Origin: Thalassobius sp047123305
GTDB taxonomy: Bacteria > Pseudomonadota > Alphaproteobacteria > Rhodobacterales > Rhodobacteraceae
Direction: 5' to 3'
NCBI RefSeq assembly: GCF_047123305.1
Contig: NZ_CP138918.1
Coordinates: 310,001 to 374,000, forward strand
Length of the DNA stretch: 64,000 nt
Shown here: positions 7,716 through 16,912 of the stretch, in pieces
Layout: the number at the start of each line of letters is the position of its first letter
How positions within the stretch are numbered: the first letter of the stretch is position 1
Notes under the pieces: generated by a model
The model's input: only the letters and a program-made list of their open reading frames with translations
Told to the model about the DNA's origin: nothing
Database searches by the model: none
Made by a program: the position numbers and the translations under genes

Positions 7716-8662
7716 ATGCCTGATCGTCTGCCCCCTTAACCGCCCTGCGCGCCTTTGAGGCGGCGGCGCGCCATATGTCCTTTGCCCAAGCGGCAGAGGA
7801 GTTGCATGTGACGCCCGCCGCGCTGTCCTATCAGATCAAATCTCTTGAAGAGCATCTGGGCGAGCCGCTGTTCATTCGCTTGAACCGTGCGGTGGAGCTG
7901 ACCGAGGCAGGTCGCGCCTTGGCGCCGGGGGCCAACGAAGGGTTTCAGACCCTGACAAATGCCTGGCGGGCAACCAAACGGCTGCAGGACAACATGACAC
8001 TCAATGTCACTGCCGGACCGGCCTTTACCGCAAAATGGATGGCACCGCGGCTTTACGAATTTGCCCGCGCCCACCCCAAGGTGGATCTGCGGTTTTCGGC
8101 AACACTGCGGATGATGGATTTTGACCGGGATGAGGTCGATGTGGCGATCCGTTTTGGCTATGGGCCGGACCAAGGGGTGTTTTCGCAGAAACTCAGCAGC
8201 GAGTGGTTCACGCCGGTGATGACACCGGAGCTGGCCGAGCGTTACCCGACCCCAGAAAGCCTGACCGAGGCGCCGCTGATCTTTGACGAATCGACCAATT
8301 TCCTGCGGCCTGCCTGTGACTGGCCAACGTGGTTCCGGGCGATGGGCGTCGATTTCTCCCCGCGCCACGGGCTGCATTTTTCCGGTGCGGATCACGCGGT
8401 GGACGCGGCCCTCACGGGCGGCGGCGTGGTGCTGGGACGGCGCGCGATGGTGGTGAAGGACCTCTATGACGGGCGGCTGGTTGCGCCTTTCGGCGTGGCA
8501 TTGGGGACCAAGGCACATTTCAGGTTCCTGTGTCGTCAGGGGACCGAAAATCGTCCCCAAATCGTGGCCCTGCGGGAATGGATGCTTGCGGAAATTGCCA
8601 AAACCATCTCTGTTCACAACGCGCTAACCATCATTCCGGTAGAGGATGTCGCCCCCGCATGA
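7716..8662 (+). CDS. GcvA-like LysR family regulator with an apparent frameshift near the start
   Basis: The intact frame runs from an internal ATG at 7775 and gives 295 residues: a LysR HTH (MSFAQAAEELHVTPAALSYQ) and a substrate-binding domain of GcvA type. The helix that should precede it, TALRAFEAAARH, is encoded in the same frame just upstream (7739-7774) without a start. The expected N-terminus MPDRLPP begins at ATG 7716 in another frame. One extra base in the CCCCC run at 7731-7735 would join the two into a normal protein of about 315 residues. Either the run has lost a base (frameshifted gene) or the sequence has an error. The downstream DMT gene overlaps the stop (ATGA). Confidence 0.85.
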
Positions 8663-9555
8663 GCAGCCTGTCCCCAGAACGACCACAACAAATAGCCCGC
8701 AGCCGCGCCACCGGTATCGGCTTCATCGCCGTTTTGCTTTGGGCACTTCTGGCCCTGTTCACCGTGGGCACCGCACCTACGCCGCCTTTGCTGCTGAACG
8801 CGATCTGCTTTGCCATCGGCGGCACGCTGGGGCTGATCTGGACCGCGCGCGGCGGTGGGTTTGGCAAGCTGAAGGATGTGCCGTTGAAGGTCTATGTCTT
8901 TGGCACCATTGGGCTGTTTGGCTATCACGCGCTTTATTTCAGCGCCTTGCGCCTGGCACCACCGGCTCAGGCGGGGCTGATTGCCTATCTCTGGCCTTTG
9001 CTGATCGTGCTGTTTTCCGGCCTTCTGCCCGGCGAACAACTGCGCGCGGGGCACTTCATTGGCGGGCTGACCGGCTTTGCCGGGGCTGCTCTGATCATTC
9101 AGGGGGGCGGCAGCGGCTTTGATGCGGCCGCCCTGCCCGGCTACCTGCTGGCTTTTGGCTGTGCGCTGTTTTGGTCGGGTTATTCCGTGCTGTCCCGCCG
9201 TCTGGGCGACATCCCGACCGAGGCCGTGGCGGTGTTCTGTGTCGCGACCGCAGTGCTGTCAGCGGGGCTGCACCTGTTGACCGAAGAAACACTGTGGCCG
9301 CAGACCGCATGGGCCTGGGCCTCAGCGCTGGCGCTGGGGTTGGGCCCGGTGGGGCTGGCGTTTTATGTCTGGGATATCGGGGTCAAGCGTGGGGACATCC
9401 AGCTGTTGGGCGTGTCCTCTTATGCGGCACCTCTGCTGTCAACGCTGGTGCTTGTCGGCTTTGGGATTGCCGCCCCAAGTTGGACCCTGGGGCTGGCGGC
9501 TTTGCTGATCACGGGGGGGGCTTTGCTTGCGGCCCGTGCCAGTTTGAAAGCGTAG
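8659..9555 (+). CDS. DMT-superfamily (EamA) transporter, YddG-like
   Basis: A 298-residue inner-membrane protein with about ten hydrophobic segments in two EamA repeats. Good anchors are the WALLALFT N-terminal helix, the LAPPAQAGLIAYLWPLLIVLFSGLL motif region (end of repeat one) and VSSYAAPLLSTLVLV in repeat two. The pattern is close to aromatic amino acid exporters of the YddG group, but the substrate is not shown. The ATG at 8659 overlaps the LysR stop, so both are translated together and the LysR protein probably controls this exporter. Confidence 0.85.
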   Translation: MSSLSPERPQQIARSRATGIGFIAVLLWALLALFTVGTAPTPPLLLNAICFAIGGTLGLIWTARGGGFGKLKDVPLKVYVFGTIGLFGYHALYFSALRLAPPAQAGLIAYLWPLLIVLFSGLLPGEQLRAGHFIGGLTGFAGAALIIQGGGSGFDAAALPGYLLAFGCALFWSGYSVLSRRLGDIPTEAVAVFCVATAVLSAGLHLLTEETLWPQTAWAWASALALGLGPVGLAFYVWDIGVKRGDIQLLGVSSYAAPLLSTLVLVGFGIAAPSWTLGLAALLITGGALLAARASLKA

Positions 9556-9556
9556 A

Positions 9557-9730
9557 TCAGGCTGTCGCTGTCGACAGTCGCTCGATCTCTTCTTTTAGAC
9601 GCAGCTTCTGTTTTTTCATTTCGGCAATTTCCGCATCCGAGGTGCCGGGGGCGCGTTGCGCTTCCTCAACCTGGTGCGAGAGGGCACTGTGCTTCTTCTT
9701 CAGTTCTTCGATATGCGAACTCAAGGCCAT
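9557..9730 (-). CDS. DUF465 (YdcH-like) family protein
   Basis: A 57-residue charged helical protein. SHIEELKKKHSALSHQVEEA, then AEIAEMKKQKLRLKEEIERL, forms the two-helix hairpin of DUF465/YdcH. These small cytosolic proteins are widespread in proteobacteria and have no agreed function. The start ATG 9728-9730 has a GAGGAG site. It converges with the DMT gene, leaving one base between the stops, and stands alone otherwise. Confidence 0.88.
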   Translation of the reverse strand: MALSSHIEELKKKHSALSHQVEEAQRAPGTSDAEIAEMKKQKLRLKEEIERLSTATA

Positions 9731-9840
9731 ATATTTCTCCTCTCAATGTAAGTGCTGAACCTTCAGTCGATCACAGATTTTCGCCCCTGTCACGCCGCAG
9801 CGCAGCAGTTGGCAAAGAAATGCTTAGTGGACCGGTGGAG

Positions 9841-10629
9841 CTATACAGGAAAGGGCAATGCCGCACCGTCGCGCAGAACATTTGCGGCCACTTCAGAATA
9901 GTCGTCACCGTCCGTTTCGTGGCGTGCGCCATCATGCAGCACCAGCCCGTCATGCAGCCGGAAATCGGCGCGCCCGTTTTTGCGCCCGCGGATCAGAACC
10001 AACTGGGCGTCGCGACCCCGGCGCGGGATCAGCGGCAACACCTGAAGCGATCCGAGACAGGTGGACATGGCAGCCATCAACGCGGGCAGACGCTCGATGC
10101 GCTGGATGAAGCTCACATAGCCCTTGGGCTTGCAGCGTTTTGCCGCGACCTCAACCCAGGCCTCCAACGGGGTATCGCCGCCAAGGGCGATGTCGCGGCC
10201 GGCATCCCGCGCGGCGGTGGATCGGTCGCGCAGGAAATAGGGGGGATTGGAGAAAACGTGATCGAATTGCTGCTGGCGCAACCCGTCCGGCAGGGCGGTC
10301 AGGTCGCCGGTTAGGACCTCGAACCGCGCCGCCTTATCAATGGCCTTATCAGTGACTTTATCACTGGCATTGTCAGCCGCATTGCGCCGCGCCAGACCCG
10401 CATATTCAGGCTGCAGCTCCAGCCCGGTGACAGCAAGCCCCGGCACCCGCGCCATAAGGCAGAGCGAGGCAACCCCCACGCCGCAGCCCAGCTCTAGCGC
10501 AGTTTGACCGGATTTCGCCGGCAGTGAGGCCGCCAGCAACACCGGATCAACCCCCGCACGGTAGCCATCTACCGGCTGCCAGGCCGTGACCCGCCCGCCC
10601 AGAAAGTCGCTTTGAACCGGATCTTGCAT
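9841..10629 (-). CDS. tRNA1(Val) (adenine-N6)-methyltransferase-like protein (TrmN6/YfiC type)
   Basis: A 262-residue class I SAM methyltransferase. GYRAGVDPVLLAASLPA at the N-terminus is typical of the YfiC/TrmN6 group; LELGCGVGVASL binds SAM; SNPPYF is the N6-adenine MTase motif IV; and the IPRRG region in the C-terminal half fits. The likely substrate is A37 of tRNA-Val. Between about residues 80 and 98 the protein carries a four-residue repeat (SDK-VTDK-AIDK) encoded by 12-bp tandem repeats, probably an expanded surface loop. It lies 15 bp after the DUF2007 gene and is probably co-transcribed with it. Confidence 0.87.
   Translation of the reverse strand: MQDPVQSDFLGGRVTAWQPVDGYRAGVDPVLLAASLPAKSGQTALELGCGVGVASLCLMARVPGLAVTGLELQPEYAGLARRNAADNASDKVTDKAIDKAARFEVLTGDLTALPDGLRQQQFDHVFSNPPYFLRDRSTAARDAGRDIALGGDTPLEAWVEVAAKRCKPKGYVSFIQRIERLPALMAAMSTCLGSLQVLPLIPRRGRDAQLVLIRGRKNGRADFRLHDGLVLHDGARHETDGDDYSEVAANVLRDGAALPFPV
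10331..10378. repeat. 12-bp tandem repeat, four degenerate units, inside the tRNA methyltransferase gene
   Basis: Units GCCTTATCAATG, GCCTTATCAGTG, ACTTTATCACTG and GCATTGTCAGCC follow head to tail. Because 12 is a multiple of three, the array adds four-residue blocks (xxDK) without breaking the frame. A related 12-bp array occurs at 40332. Confidence 0.75.
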
Positions 10630-10644
10630 TGCCTCTGAACCCCC

Positions 10645-10860
10645 TTAACCTTCCAGCGCGATCCCATTGTCGCGCAGCACGGTTTCCGCCTCTTCGTGAT
10701 CGTCCGGATGGACCATCAGGCGGCGCGGCAAAATGCCGATGCTGCCCTCGAGGACGCTCATATTTACGTCCATTTCAAAGCAGTCTATACCCTCCCCCTG
10801 AAGCAGGGCTTTGGCAAAGGCGATCGACGTCGGGTCGGTGGTACGAAGCAATTGTTTCAT
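10645..10860 (-). CDS. DUF2007 domain protein
   Basis: A 71-residue soluble protein. It begins MKQLLRTTDPTSIAFAKALLQGEGIDCFEMD and continues with a VLEGSIGILPRRLMVHPDD segment, the pattern of DUF2007 (putative signal-transducing protein; a small ACT/ferredoxin-like fold). The role is unknown. It is first in a two-gene unit with the tRNA methyltransferase and divergent from the polyprenyl synthase, with 64 bp between. I use ATG 10858-10860; a 21-codon upstream extension lacks family sequence. Confidence 0.85.
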   Translation of the reverse strand: MKQLLRTTDPTSIAFAKALLQGEGIDCFEMDVNMSVLEGSIGILPRRLMVHPDDHEEAETVLRDNGIALEG

Positions 10861-10924
10861 AGTGGGGAAATATGGGCATGACGCGCGATTTGTCGAGCAA
10901 AACGCGCACCATGGGCGAGACAAG

Positions 10925-11926
10925 ATGAACCTGGATCACGCAAGCACAAAACCACATGAGCGTCTGGCGGCGCATCTCGAGGCCAAATTGGCCGAAGTGA
11001 ACGACATGATTCAGACGCGCATGGCGTCGGAACATGCGCCGCGTATTCCGCAGGTCACCGCACATCTGATCAACGCCGGCGGCAAACGTCTGCGCCCGAT
11101 GCTGACCTTGGCGGCGGCGGATCTTTGTGGCTATCAGGGGCCTTATGACGTGCATCTGGCCGCAACGGTGGAGTTCATTCACACCGCCACCCTGCTGCAC
11201 GACGATGTGGTTGACGAAAGCGCCCAACGGCGCGGCCGTCCCACGGCAAACCTGATGTGGGACAACAAATCGTCTGTACTGGTGGGGGACTACCTGTTCT
11301 CGCGCTCGTTCCAGATGATGGTGGAGCCGGGCAACCTGCGGGTGCTCAACATTCTGGCCAATGCCTCGGCGACAATTGCCGAAGGTGAGGTGTTGCAGCT
11401 GACCGCGGCGCAGGATCTGGCAACGGATGAAAGCGTCTATCTGAAGGTTGTGCGTGGCAAGACAGCGGCGCTGTTCTCAGCCGCGACGGAAGTTGGCGGT
11501 GTGATTGCCGAGGCGTCCGAAGCGCAGATCAAAGCGCTGTTTGACTATGGCGATGCTCTGGGGATCTCCTTCCAGATCGTGGATGATCTGCTGGATTATC
11601 AAGGTGATAGCGCCGCGACGGGCAAAAACGTTGGCGATGATTTCCGCGAGCGCAAGCTGACCCTGCCGGTCATCAAGGCGCTGGCCAAGGCTGACGATGA
11701 GGAACGCGCTTTCTGGGTGCGAACCATTGAAAAGGGCCGCCAGGAAGAGGGTGATCTGGACCACGCGCTGGCATTGCTGAACAAACACGGCACGCTGGAA
11801 GAGACCCGTCAAGAAGCGCTTGATTGGGCCGCCAAGGCAAAGGACGCGCTGGCGGTGCTGCCCGACCATCCGGTGCGGGATCTGCTGGTGGAGATTGCCG
11901 ACTACGTGGTCGCGCGGATCAACTGA
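10925..11926 (+). CDS. Polyprenyl diphosphate synthase (ubiquinone side chain)
   Basis: A trans-long-chain prenyltransferase of 333 residues that elongates FPP with IPP; in this group the product is the decaprenyl (or octaprenyl) tail of ubiquinone. Both Asp-rich motifs are present: DDVVD at 93-97 and DDLLD at 220-224, together with GGKRLRP for IPP binding and the SQ/IVDD context. The chain length cannot be read safely. I chose ATG 10925 because family homology begins there. It ends one base from the convergent ispE, another isoprenoid gene, with no terminator between. Confidence 0.93.
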   Translation: MNLDHASTKPHERLAAHLEAKLAEVNDMIQTRMASEHAPRIPQVTAHLINAGGKRLRPMLTLAAADLCGYQGPYDVHLAATVEFIHTATLLHDDVVDESAQRRGRPTANLMWDNKSSVLVGDYLFSRSFQMMVEPGNLRVLNILANASATIAEGEVLQLTAAQDLATDESVYLKVVRGKTAALFSAATEVGGVIAEASEAQIKALFDYGDALGISFQIVDDLLDYQGDSAATGKNVGDDFRERKLTLPVIKALAKADDEERAFWVRTIEKGRQEEGDLDHALALLNKHGTLEETRQEALDWAAKAKDALAVLPDHPVRDLLVEIADYVVARIN

Positions 11927-11927
11927 C

Positions 11928-12737
11928 CTAGCGCAACAGACAAGACCGCACCCACCAATCGGGGCGGGCAAGGATTGAGGCGGCTTCGGCCGCCTTTTTG
12001 CTGTCTGGATAGAGGCCAAAACAGGTGGCGCCAGATCCTGACATCCGTGCCAAGGCGGCGCCGCTGCCTTGCAGTGCTTGCAGCACGTCAGCGATCACTG
12101 GCTGGGCTGCAACGGCAGGCGCTTGCAGATCATTGCGTTGCTGGGCCAGCCAATCGACGAGGTCAGTGGCGCTTAGGTTTGGTGGCAATGCCGTCATCGG
12201 CGCGTTGTCTTTGCTGACCAGCCCGTCAAACACCGCCCCCGTTGGGACTGGTACGCCGGGGTTGACCAGTACCGCATGCAGCGGCGGCAGATCTACGGGG
12301 GTCACATCCTCCCCAATGCCGCGCATGAAACCGGCGCGGCCCAACATGCAGATCGGCAGATCCGCGCCAAGGCTCAGGCCCTGATCCGGCACCTCTTGCC
12401 CCGTCAGCTGCGCAAGCAGGCGCAGGGCCGCCGCCGCATCCGAAGAACCGCCACCAATCCCCGCCGCTGCGGGCAGGTGTTTTTCCAAGGTGAAGGTGGC
12501 AGGCTGTTCCATCAGTTCCGCCGCACGTAGCACCAGATTGGACGGCCCCACCGGCACACCCTGCCCCATCGGGCCGGACACGGCCAGAGAGGTTTCGCCC
12601 AGCCGACAGGTCAACCGGTCGCCTAGGTCAGCAAAGACCACCAGCGAATCGAGCAGGTGATAGCCATCCTGCCGTTGACCGGTGACATGCAGGGTCAGAT
12701 TGACCTTGGCCGGGGCAAATCCTTCGATCTTTTGCAT
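11928..12737 (-). CDS. ispE: 4-diphosphocytidyl-2-C-methyl-D-erythritol kinase
   Basis: This GHMP kinase phosphorylates CDP-ME in the MEP pathway for IPP/DMAPP. It has 269 residues. FAPAKVNLTLHVTGQRQDGYH at the N-terminus is the IspE signature, the ATP loop PAAAGIGGGSSDAAAALR lies near 90-107, and the C-terminal RMSGSGATCFGLY is motif III. It follows a TPR gene by 12 bp on the same strand, an arrangement typical of Rhodobacterales, so the two are probably one transcript. Confidence 0.96.
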   Translation of the reverse strand: MQKIEGFAPAKVNLTLHVTGQRQDGYHLLDSLVVFADLGDRLTCRLGETSLAVSGPMGQGVPVGPSNLVLRAAELMEQPATFTLEKHLPAAAGIGGGSSDAAAALRLLAQLTGQEVPDQGLSLGADLPICMLGRAGFMRGIGEDVTPVDLPPLHAVLVNPGVPVPTGAVFDGLVSKDNAPMTALPPNLSATDLVDWLAQQRNDLQAPAVAAQPVIADVLQALQGSGAALARMSGSGATCFGLYPDSKKAAEAASILARPDWWVRSCLLR

Positions 12738-12749
12738 CTTTTCAGAAAC

Positions 12750-14450
12750 TTAGTCCGCCGGCCGCAGAGGGTCGGCGCCCTCGGCCTCTAGCACCGCGTC
12801 CAGACCAACGTCCAGTTTCTGGCGGATACGATCGGGATCAATGTCGCCCGAAGTATCTTCGGGATCGACAAAGGACAGCGCCCGTTTCCACTGGAACTCG
12901 GCCTCGCGGAAGCGCCCAACCGACCACAGCACATCGCCCAGATGGTCGTTCACAATCGCGTCCACCGGCATCAGTTCAGCGGCACGTTCCATATGCGGCA
13001 CCGCTTCTTCATAGCGGCCCAGACGGAACAGCACCCAGCCAAGGCTGTCGACGATATAACCACTGTTAGGACGGGTCGCGACGGCGCGTTCGATCATCGA
13101 CAGCGCCTCATCCAGTTTGATCTGTTTCTCCACCAGCGAATAGCCAAGGTAGTTCAGCACCTGCGGGTGTTCGGGATTCAGGTCCAGCGCTTTGCGAAAA
13201 TCCGCTTCGGCACGGTCCCAGATGTCCAGCCGCTCATAGCTGATGGCCCGAGCGTAATAGACAAACCACTGGTTCGGACGCTCCTCACCATAAAGACCCA
13301 ACGCCGCGTCATAGGCCTCAACAGCGGCCTCATATTCCTTGGTCTGGCGGCGTAGATCGCCAAGCGTAACATAGACCACCGGCAGATCGCCGTGGCTTTT
13401 GGTCAGCGCTTCCAGCACCTCGGCCGCCACTTCCAGCTTGCCGCCAAGGCGCAGCGCATCAGCGCGGCCCAGTTCGGCGGCATGGTAAGACGGGTTGTCC
13501 TTGCCAATCTTGCCATAGGTTTCTTCGGCCAGATCATAAAGTTCCAGATCTTCCAGCAGACCAGCGGACAGAAGCACCCCTTCGGTGTGGCTGGGACGCA
13601 GGTGTTCGGTCACACGGGAATAGAGCAGCGTGTAATCCGCCCCCGCTTCATTGCGCAGCGCCGCTGCAACGGAATAGAACACCTCGGCAATGCCATCCTT
13701 GGGGTTGCGGATGGTGTCAAAACGCAGCACCTCTCCGGCCTGCAGTGCGTCGCGCAGGGCGCGCAATTCCGGATCCAGCTCGGGGCCAAACTGTGCGGTG
13801 ATCAGCGCCAGCGCGTCGTCGCCACGTTCCAGCTGGCTGAGCATCTCGATCTCAGCGATCACACCGCGGCGGGTGCGGTTCAAACCGTTGTCTCCTGCCG
13901 CCTCAAAAATTGCCAGAGCAGCCTCATAATCGCCGACCGACCCAAGCGCCAAGGCTTTGTGGTAACGGGCAAATCCGCCAAGGCTGGCCTCTTCGGCTAC
14001 CGTGTCAAACTGCGCCATGGCGCCAGACACATCGCCTTGCCCCAACAACGCCCAGGCCCAGACCAGCCCATCCACCAGCGGCCCAACGCCTTTGCCTTCT
14101 TCAAAGCGGGTCGAAAGGGCGCTGTAGCGCTCTTGTTTGGCGGCGTCGCTGATCAGAACCATATTGCCGATCTGGCTGGATGGGCCTGCACTTTCCAACC
14201 GGCGAGCAATTGGGGCGGCGCGGCCAATTTCACCCAGCGCCAGTTGGGCGTGGGCTGCGGCTTCCATCAATTGTAGGCTGCTGGGATCACGGGCCAGCGC
14301 GCGCGTGTAATACTGAGCGGCAACCTCAAAATCGGCACTGCCACCAGCGGAACGCGCCGCCAGATAGGCCCCGGCCAGCCCGTCGGCCTGCGCCACAGGG
14401 GCGAGGCCCATCGCTGCCGCCAGAATGAGTCCCGAAATTGTTTTCCGCAT
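12750..14450 (-). CDS. Secreted tetratricopeptide-repeat protein upstream of ispE
   Basis: A 566-residue protein. Residues 1-23 form a Sec signal peptide (MRKTISGLILAAAMGLAPVAQA). The rest is helical and carries TPR units, clearest in the C-terminal half: two consecutive units with NPEHPQVLNYLGYSLVEK and NSGYIVDSLGWVLFRLGRYE, then DAIVNDHLGDVLWSVGRFRE. It is probably periplasmic and acts as a protein-interaction scaffold; no enzyme motif is present. Such TPR genes precede ispE across Rhodobacterales, without an assigned role. Start at ATG 14448-14450, where the signal peptide begins. Confidence 0.88.
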   Translation of the reverse strand: MRKTISGLILAAAMGLAPVAQADGLAGAYLAARSAGGSADFEVAAQYYTRALARDPSSLQLMEAAAHAQLALGEIGRAAPIARRLESAGPSSQIGNMVLISDAAKQERYSALSTRFEEGKGVGPLVDGLVWAWALLGQGDVSGAMAQFDTVAEEASLGGFARYHKALALGSVGDYEAALAIFEAAGDNGLNRTRRGVIAEIEMLSQLERGDDALALITAQFGPELDPELRALRDALQAGEVLRFDTIRNPKDGIAEVFYSVAAALRNEAGADYTLLYSRVTEHLRPSHTEGVLLSAGLLEDLELYDLAEETYGKIGKDNPSYHAAELGRADALRLGGKLEVAAEVLEALTKSHGDLPVVYVTLGDLRRQTKEYEAAVEAYDAALGLYGEERPNQWFVYYARAISYERLDIWDRAEADFRKALDLNPEHPQVLNYLGYSLVEKQIKLDEALSMIERAVATRPNSGYIVDSLGWVLFRLGRYEEAVPHMERAAELMPVDAIVNDHLGDVLWSVGRFREAEFQWKRALSFVDPEDTSGDIDPDRIRQKLDVGLDAVLEAEGADPLRPAD

Positions 14451-14656
14451 AAGATCCGCCCGCAAAAAGTCCTGATATTTACCCTGACAACCTAACGTCC
14501 TCCTCGATAAAGGCAATCAGAAGCAGCGGGAATTGGCGCAACCGTGATGCCCTGTCAGATGGCAAGACCTGTCAGCAGTCTGGTTGCTTGGTCGCTGGGC
14601 AGGACGCTAGGCTGACGGCCTGCCGCATCCAAGCCACAGAACAGGAGGATCCGCCC

Positions 14657-15193
14657 ATGGTCACAGGACATGTGTTTATCGCCACCAGCCTTGATGGGTT
14701 TGTCGCCCGGGACGACCACACCCTTGACTGGTTGATGAAACAGCCGCAACCGGCGGATGATGACGGCGGCTATGCCGCGCATATGGCCGAAATGGACGGG
14801 CTGGTGATGGGAGCGGGCAGCTTTCGTACGGTTTTGGGATTTGGCCAGTGGCCTTACGAAAAACCGGTTGTGGTGATGAGCCGGAGCCTCGCCGAGGCCG
14901 ATATCCCTGAAGATCTGCGCGACAAGGTCCGGCTCAGCCGATTGTCGCCCCGAGACCTGATGCAGGACCTTTTTGCGCAGGGATGGAAACGGGCCTATGT
15001 GGACGGCGGGCAGCTGGTGCAGAGCTTCCTGCGGGACGGGCTGATTGCGGAGATGAAGATCACGCTGATTCCGATCCTGCTGGGATCGGGGATTCGGCTG
15101 TTTGGACCTTTGGAGGCGGATATCGATCTGGAACTCATCGGCAGCCGCCCGATCGGCGACGCCATGCAGCAGATGCATTATGGGGTGACATAG
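14657..15193 (+). CDS. Dihydrofolate reductase family protein (RibD C-terminal-like)
   Basis: A 178-residue protein of the DHFR/RibD-C fold. GHVFIATSLDGFVARDDHTLDW opens it, GAGSFRTVL is the nucleotide-proximal motif, and YVDGGQLVQSFLRDGLIAEM with PILLGSGIRLFG closes it, as in YyaP/YwjB-type proteins. It probably binds NADPH; the substrate is unknown and it should not be taken for the essential DHFR. ATG 14657 has AGGAGGA upstream. It is divergent from the TPR gene and convergent with the ETF-QO gene. Confidence 0.87.
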   Translation: MVTGHVFIATSLDGFVARDDHTLDWLMKQPQPADDDGGYAAHMAEMDGLVMGAGSFRTVLGFGQWPYEKPVVVMSRSLAEADIPEDLRDKVRLSRLSPRDLMQDLFAQGWKRAYVDGGQLVQSFLRDGLIAEMKITLIPILLGSGIRLFGPLEADIDLELIGSRPIGDAMQQMHYGVT

Positions 15194-15211
15194 ATCCGCT
15201 GACACCAGAAA

Positions 15212-15239
15212 CGAAAAGGGCGGCCCAAAGAGCCGCCCT
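15212..15239 (-). terminator. Terminator of the ETF-QO gene
   Basis: AGGGCGGC and GCCGCCCT form an eight-base stem with a seven-base loop. Read on the minus strand the stem is followed by TTTT, so it serves the leftward gene. Confidence 0.8.
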
Positions 15240-15259
15240 GCCGTCTGGATCCATCAAGA

Positions 15260-16912
15260 TCACATGTTGGGATAGTTCGGACCGTCGCCCCCCTGCGGGG
15301 TGACCCAGGTGATGTTCTGAGCCGGATCCTTGATGTCGCAGGTCTTGCAGTGGACGCAGTTCTGGAAGTTCACCACAAACTCCTGCTTGCCGTCTTTTTC
15401 AACAATCTCATACACGCCGGCCGGGCAGTAACGCTGCGCCGGTTCGTTGTATTTCGGCAGGTTGTTGGCCAGCGGCACGATGTCATCGGCCAACTGCAGG
15501 TGGGCGGGCTGGCTTTCTTCGTGGTTGGTGAAGGAGAAGCTGACGTTGGTCAGCCGGTCAAAGCTGAGGGTGCCATCGGGCTTGGGGTAGTCAATCGGCT
15601 GGTGCAGCGACGCGGGTTCGGTCGCCTCGGCGTCGTTTTTGCCGTGTTTCAGCGTGCCGAACAGCGAAAAGCCACCGGTGAGCGTCTGGAACCACATGTC
15701 AAAGCCGCCCAAAGTCAGCGAGGCGGTGAGGCCAAACTTGGACCACAGCGGTTTGACGTTGCGCACTTTCTTCAGGTCTTTGCCGATCGCGCCTTTGCGA
15801 ACCTCTTCTTCGTAGTCGTGCAGCTCATCACCGGAACGGCCCGCCTTGATCGCCTTGTTGGCCGCTTCGGCCGCAGCGATCCCCGACAGCATGGCGTTAT
15901 GGTTGCCTTTGATGCGCGGCACGTTGACCATGCCGACCGAGCAGCCCAGCAGCGCCACACCAGGCGCCACCATCTGCGGCATCGACTGGTAACCGCCTTC
16001 CGAGATTGCCCGCGCCCCATAGGCCACACGTTTGCCGCCTTTCAGCAGCTCTGCCACCATCGGGTGATGTTTGAAACGCTGGAATTCCATGTAGGGGAAC
16101 AGATGCGGGTTCTTGTAGTTCAGATGCACCACGAAACCGACATAGACCTGATTGTTTTCCAGATGATAGATGAACGAACCACCACCAGCGTTTGCCCCCA
16201 GAGGCCAGCCCATCGTGTGGGTGACGGTGCCCTCTTTGTGCTTGGTGGGATCGATCTCCCAGATCTCTTTCATACCGATGCCGAATTTCTGCGGCTCTTT
16301 GCCATCGGACAGGCCGTAGCGTTCGATAACCTCTTTTGACAGCGACCCGCGCACACCTTCGGACAGGAAGACATATTTGCCGTGCAGTTCCATGCCTGGC
16401 TCATAGCCGGGGCCCTGGCTGCCGTCGGCCTCTTTGCCGAACTCACCAGCAACCACACCTTTGATGTCGCCATTGTCGCCATAGACCAGCTCGGAGCACG
16501 CCATACCGGGGAAGATTTCCACCCCCAATGCCTCGGCCTGCTCTGCCATCCAGCGGCAGACATTGCCCATTGAGACGATGTAGTTGCCGTGGTTGTTCAT
16601 CAGCGGCGGCATCGGCAGGTTGGGGATACGCACCTCACCGGCTTCACCCAGCATGAAGAAGTTGTCTTCACGCACCGGCACTGTCAGCGGCGCGCCTTTT
16701 TCTTTCCAGTCGGGGATCAGCTTATCAAGCCCGCAGGGGTCCAGAACCGCACCGGACAGGATATGCGCGCCCACTTCCGAGCCCTTCTCCAGCACGACGA
16801 CCTCAAGGTCTGCATCCAGCTGTTTCAGACGGATCGCTGCGGACAGACCCGCGGGGCCTGCGCCTACGATGACAACGTCATATTCCATTGCTTCCCGTTC
16901 GATGTCCGACAT
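15260..16912 (-). CDS. Electron transfer flavoprotein-ubiquinone oxidoreductase
   Basis: A 550-residue inner-membrane-bound enzyme passing electrons from ETF (fatty-acid and amino-acid acyl-CoA dehydrogenases) to ubiquinone. The FAD motif VVIVGAGPAGLSAAIRLKQL is at the N-terminus, and the [4Fe-4S] ligands are in the C-terminal CPAGVYE and CVHCKTCDIKDP segments. The final WVTPQGGDGPNYPNM is the usual ETF-QO end. The start MSDIEREAMEYD (ATG 16910-16912) has AGGAGGG upstream. The DmdC-like acyl-CoA dehydrogenase at 23-25 kb could be one electron donor through ETF. Confidence 0.97.
   Translation of the reverse strand: MSDIEREAMEYDVVIVGAGPAGLSAAIRLKQLDADLEVVVLEKGSEVGAHILSGAVLDPCGLDKLIPDWKEKGAPLTVPVREDNFFMLGEAGEVRIPNLPMPPLMNNHGNYIVSMGNVCRWMAEQAEALGVEIFPGMACSELVYGDNGDIKGVVAGEFGKEADGSQGPGYEPGMELHGKYVFLSEGVRGSLSKEVIERYGLSDGKEPQKFGIGMKEIWEIDPTKHKEGTVTHTMGWPLGANAGGGSFIYHLENNQVYVGFVVHLNYKNPHLFPYMEFQRFKHHPMVAELLKGGKRVAYGARAISEGGYQSMPQMVAPGVALLGCSVGMVNVPRIKGNHNAMLSGIAAAEAANKAIKAGRSGDELHDYEEEVRKGAIGKDLKKVRNVKPLWSKFGLTASLTLGGFDMWFQTLTGGFSLFGTLKHGKNDAEATEPASLHQPIDYPKPDGTLSFDRLTNVSFSFTNHEESQPAHLQLADDIVPLANNLPKYNEPAQRYCPAGVYEIVEKDGKQEFVVNFQNCVHCKTCDIKDPAQNITWVTPQGGDGPNYPNM

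Noticed and set aside
11924..11930. Possible regulation by overlap of the convergent polyprenyl synthase and ispE genes
   Set aside because: The stops are one base apart without overlap, a common outcome of compact genomes; isoprenoid relatedness alone is not evidence of antisense control.
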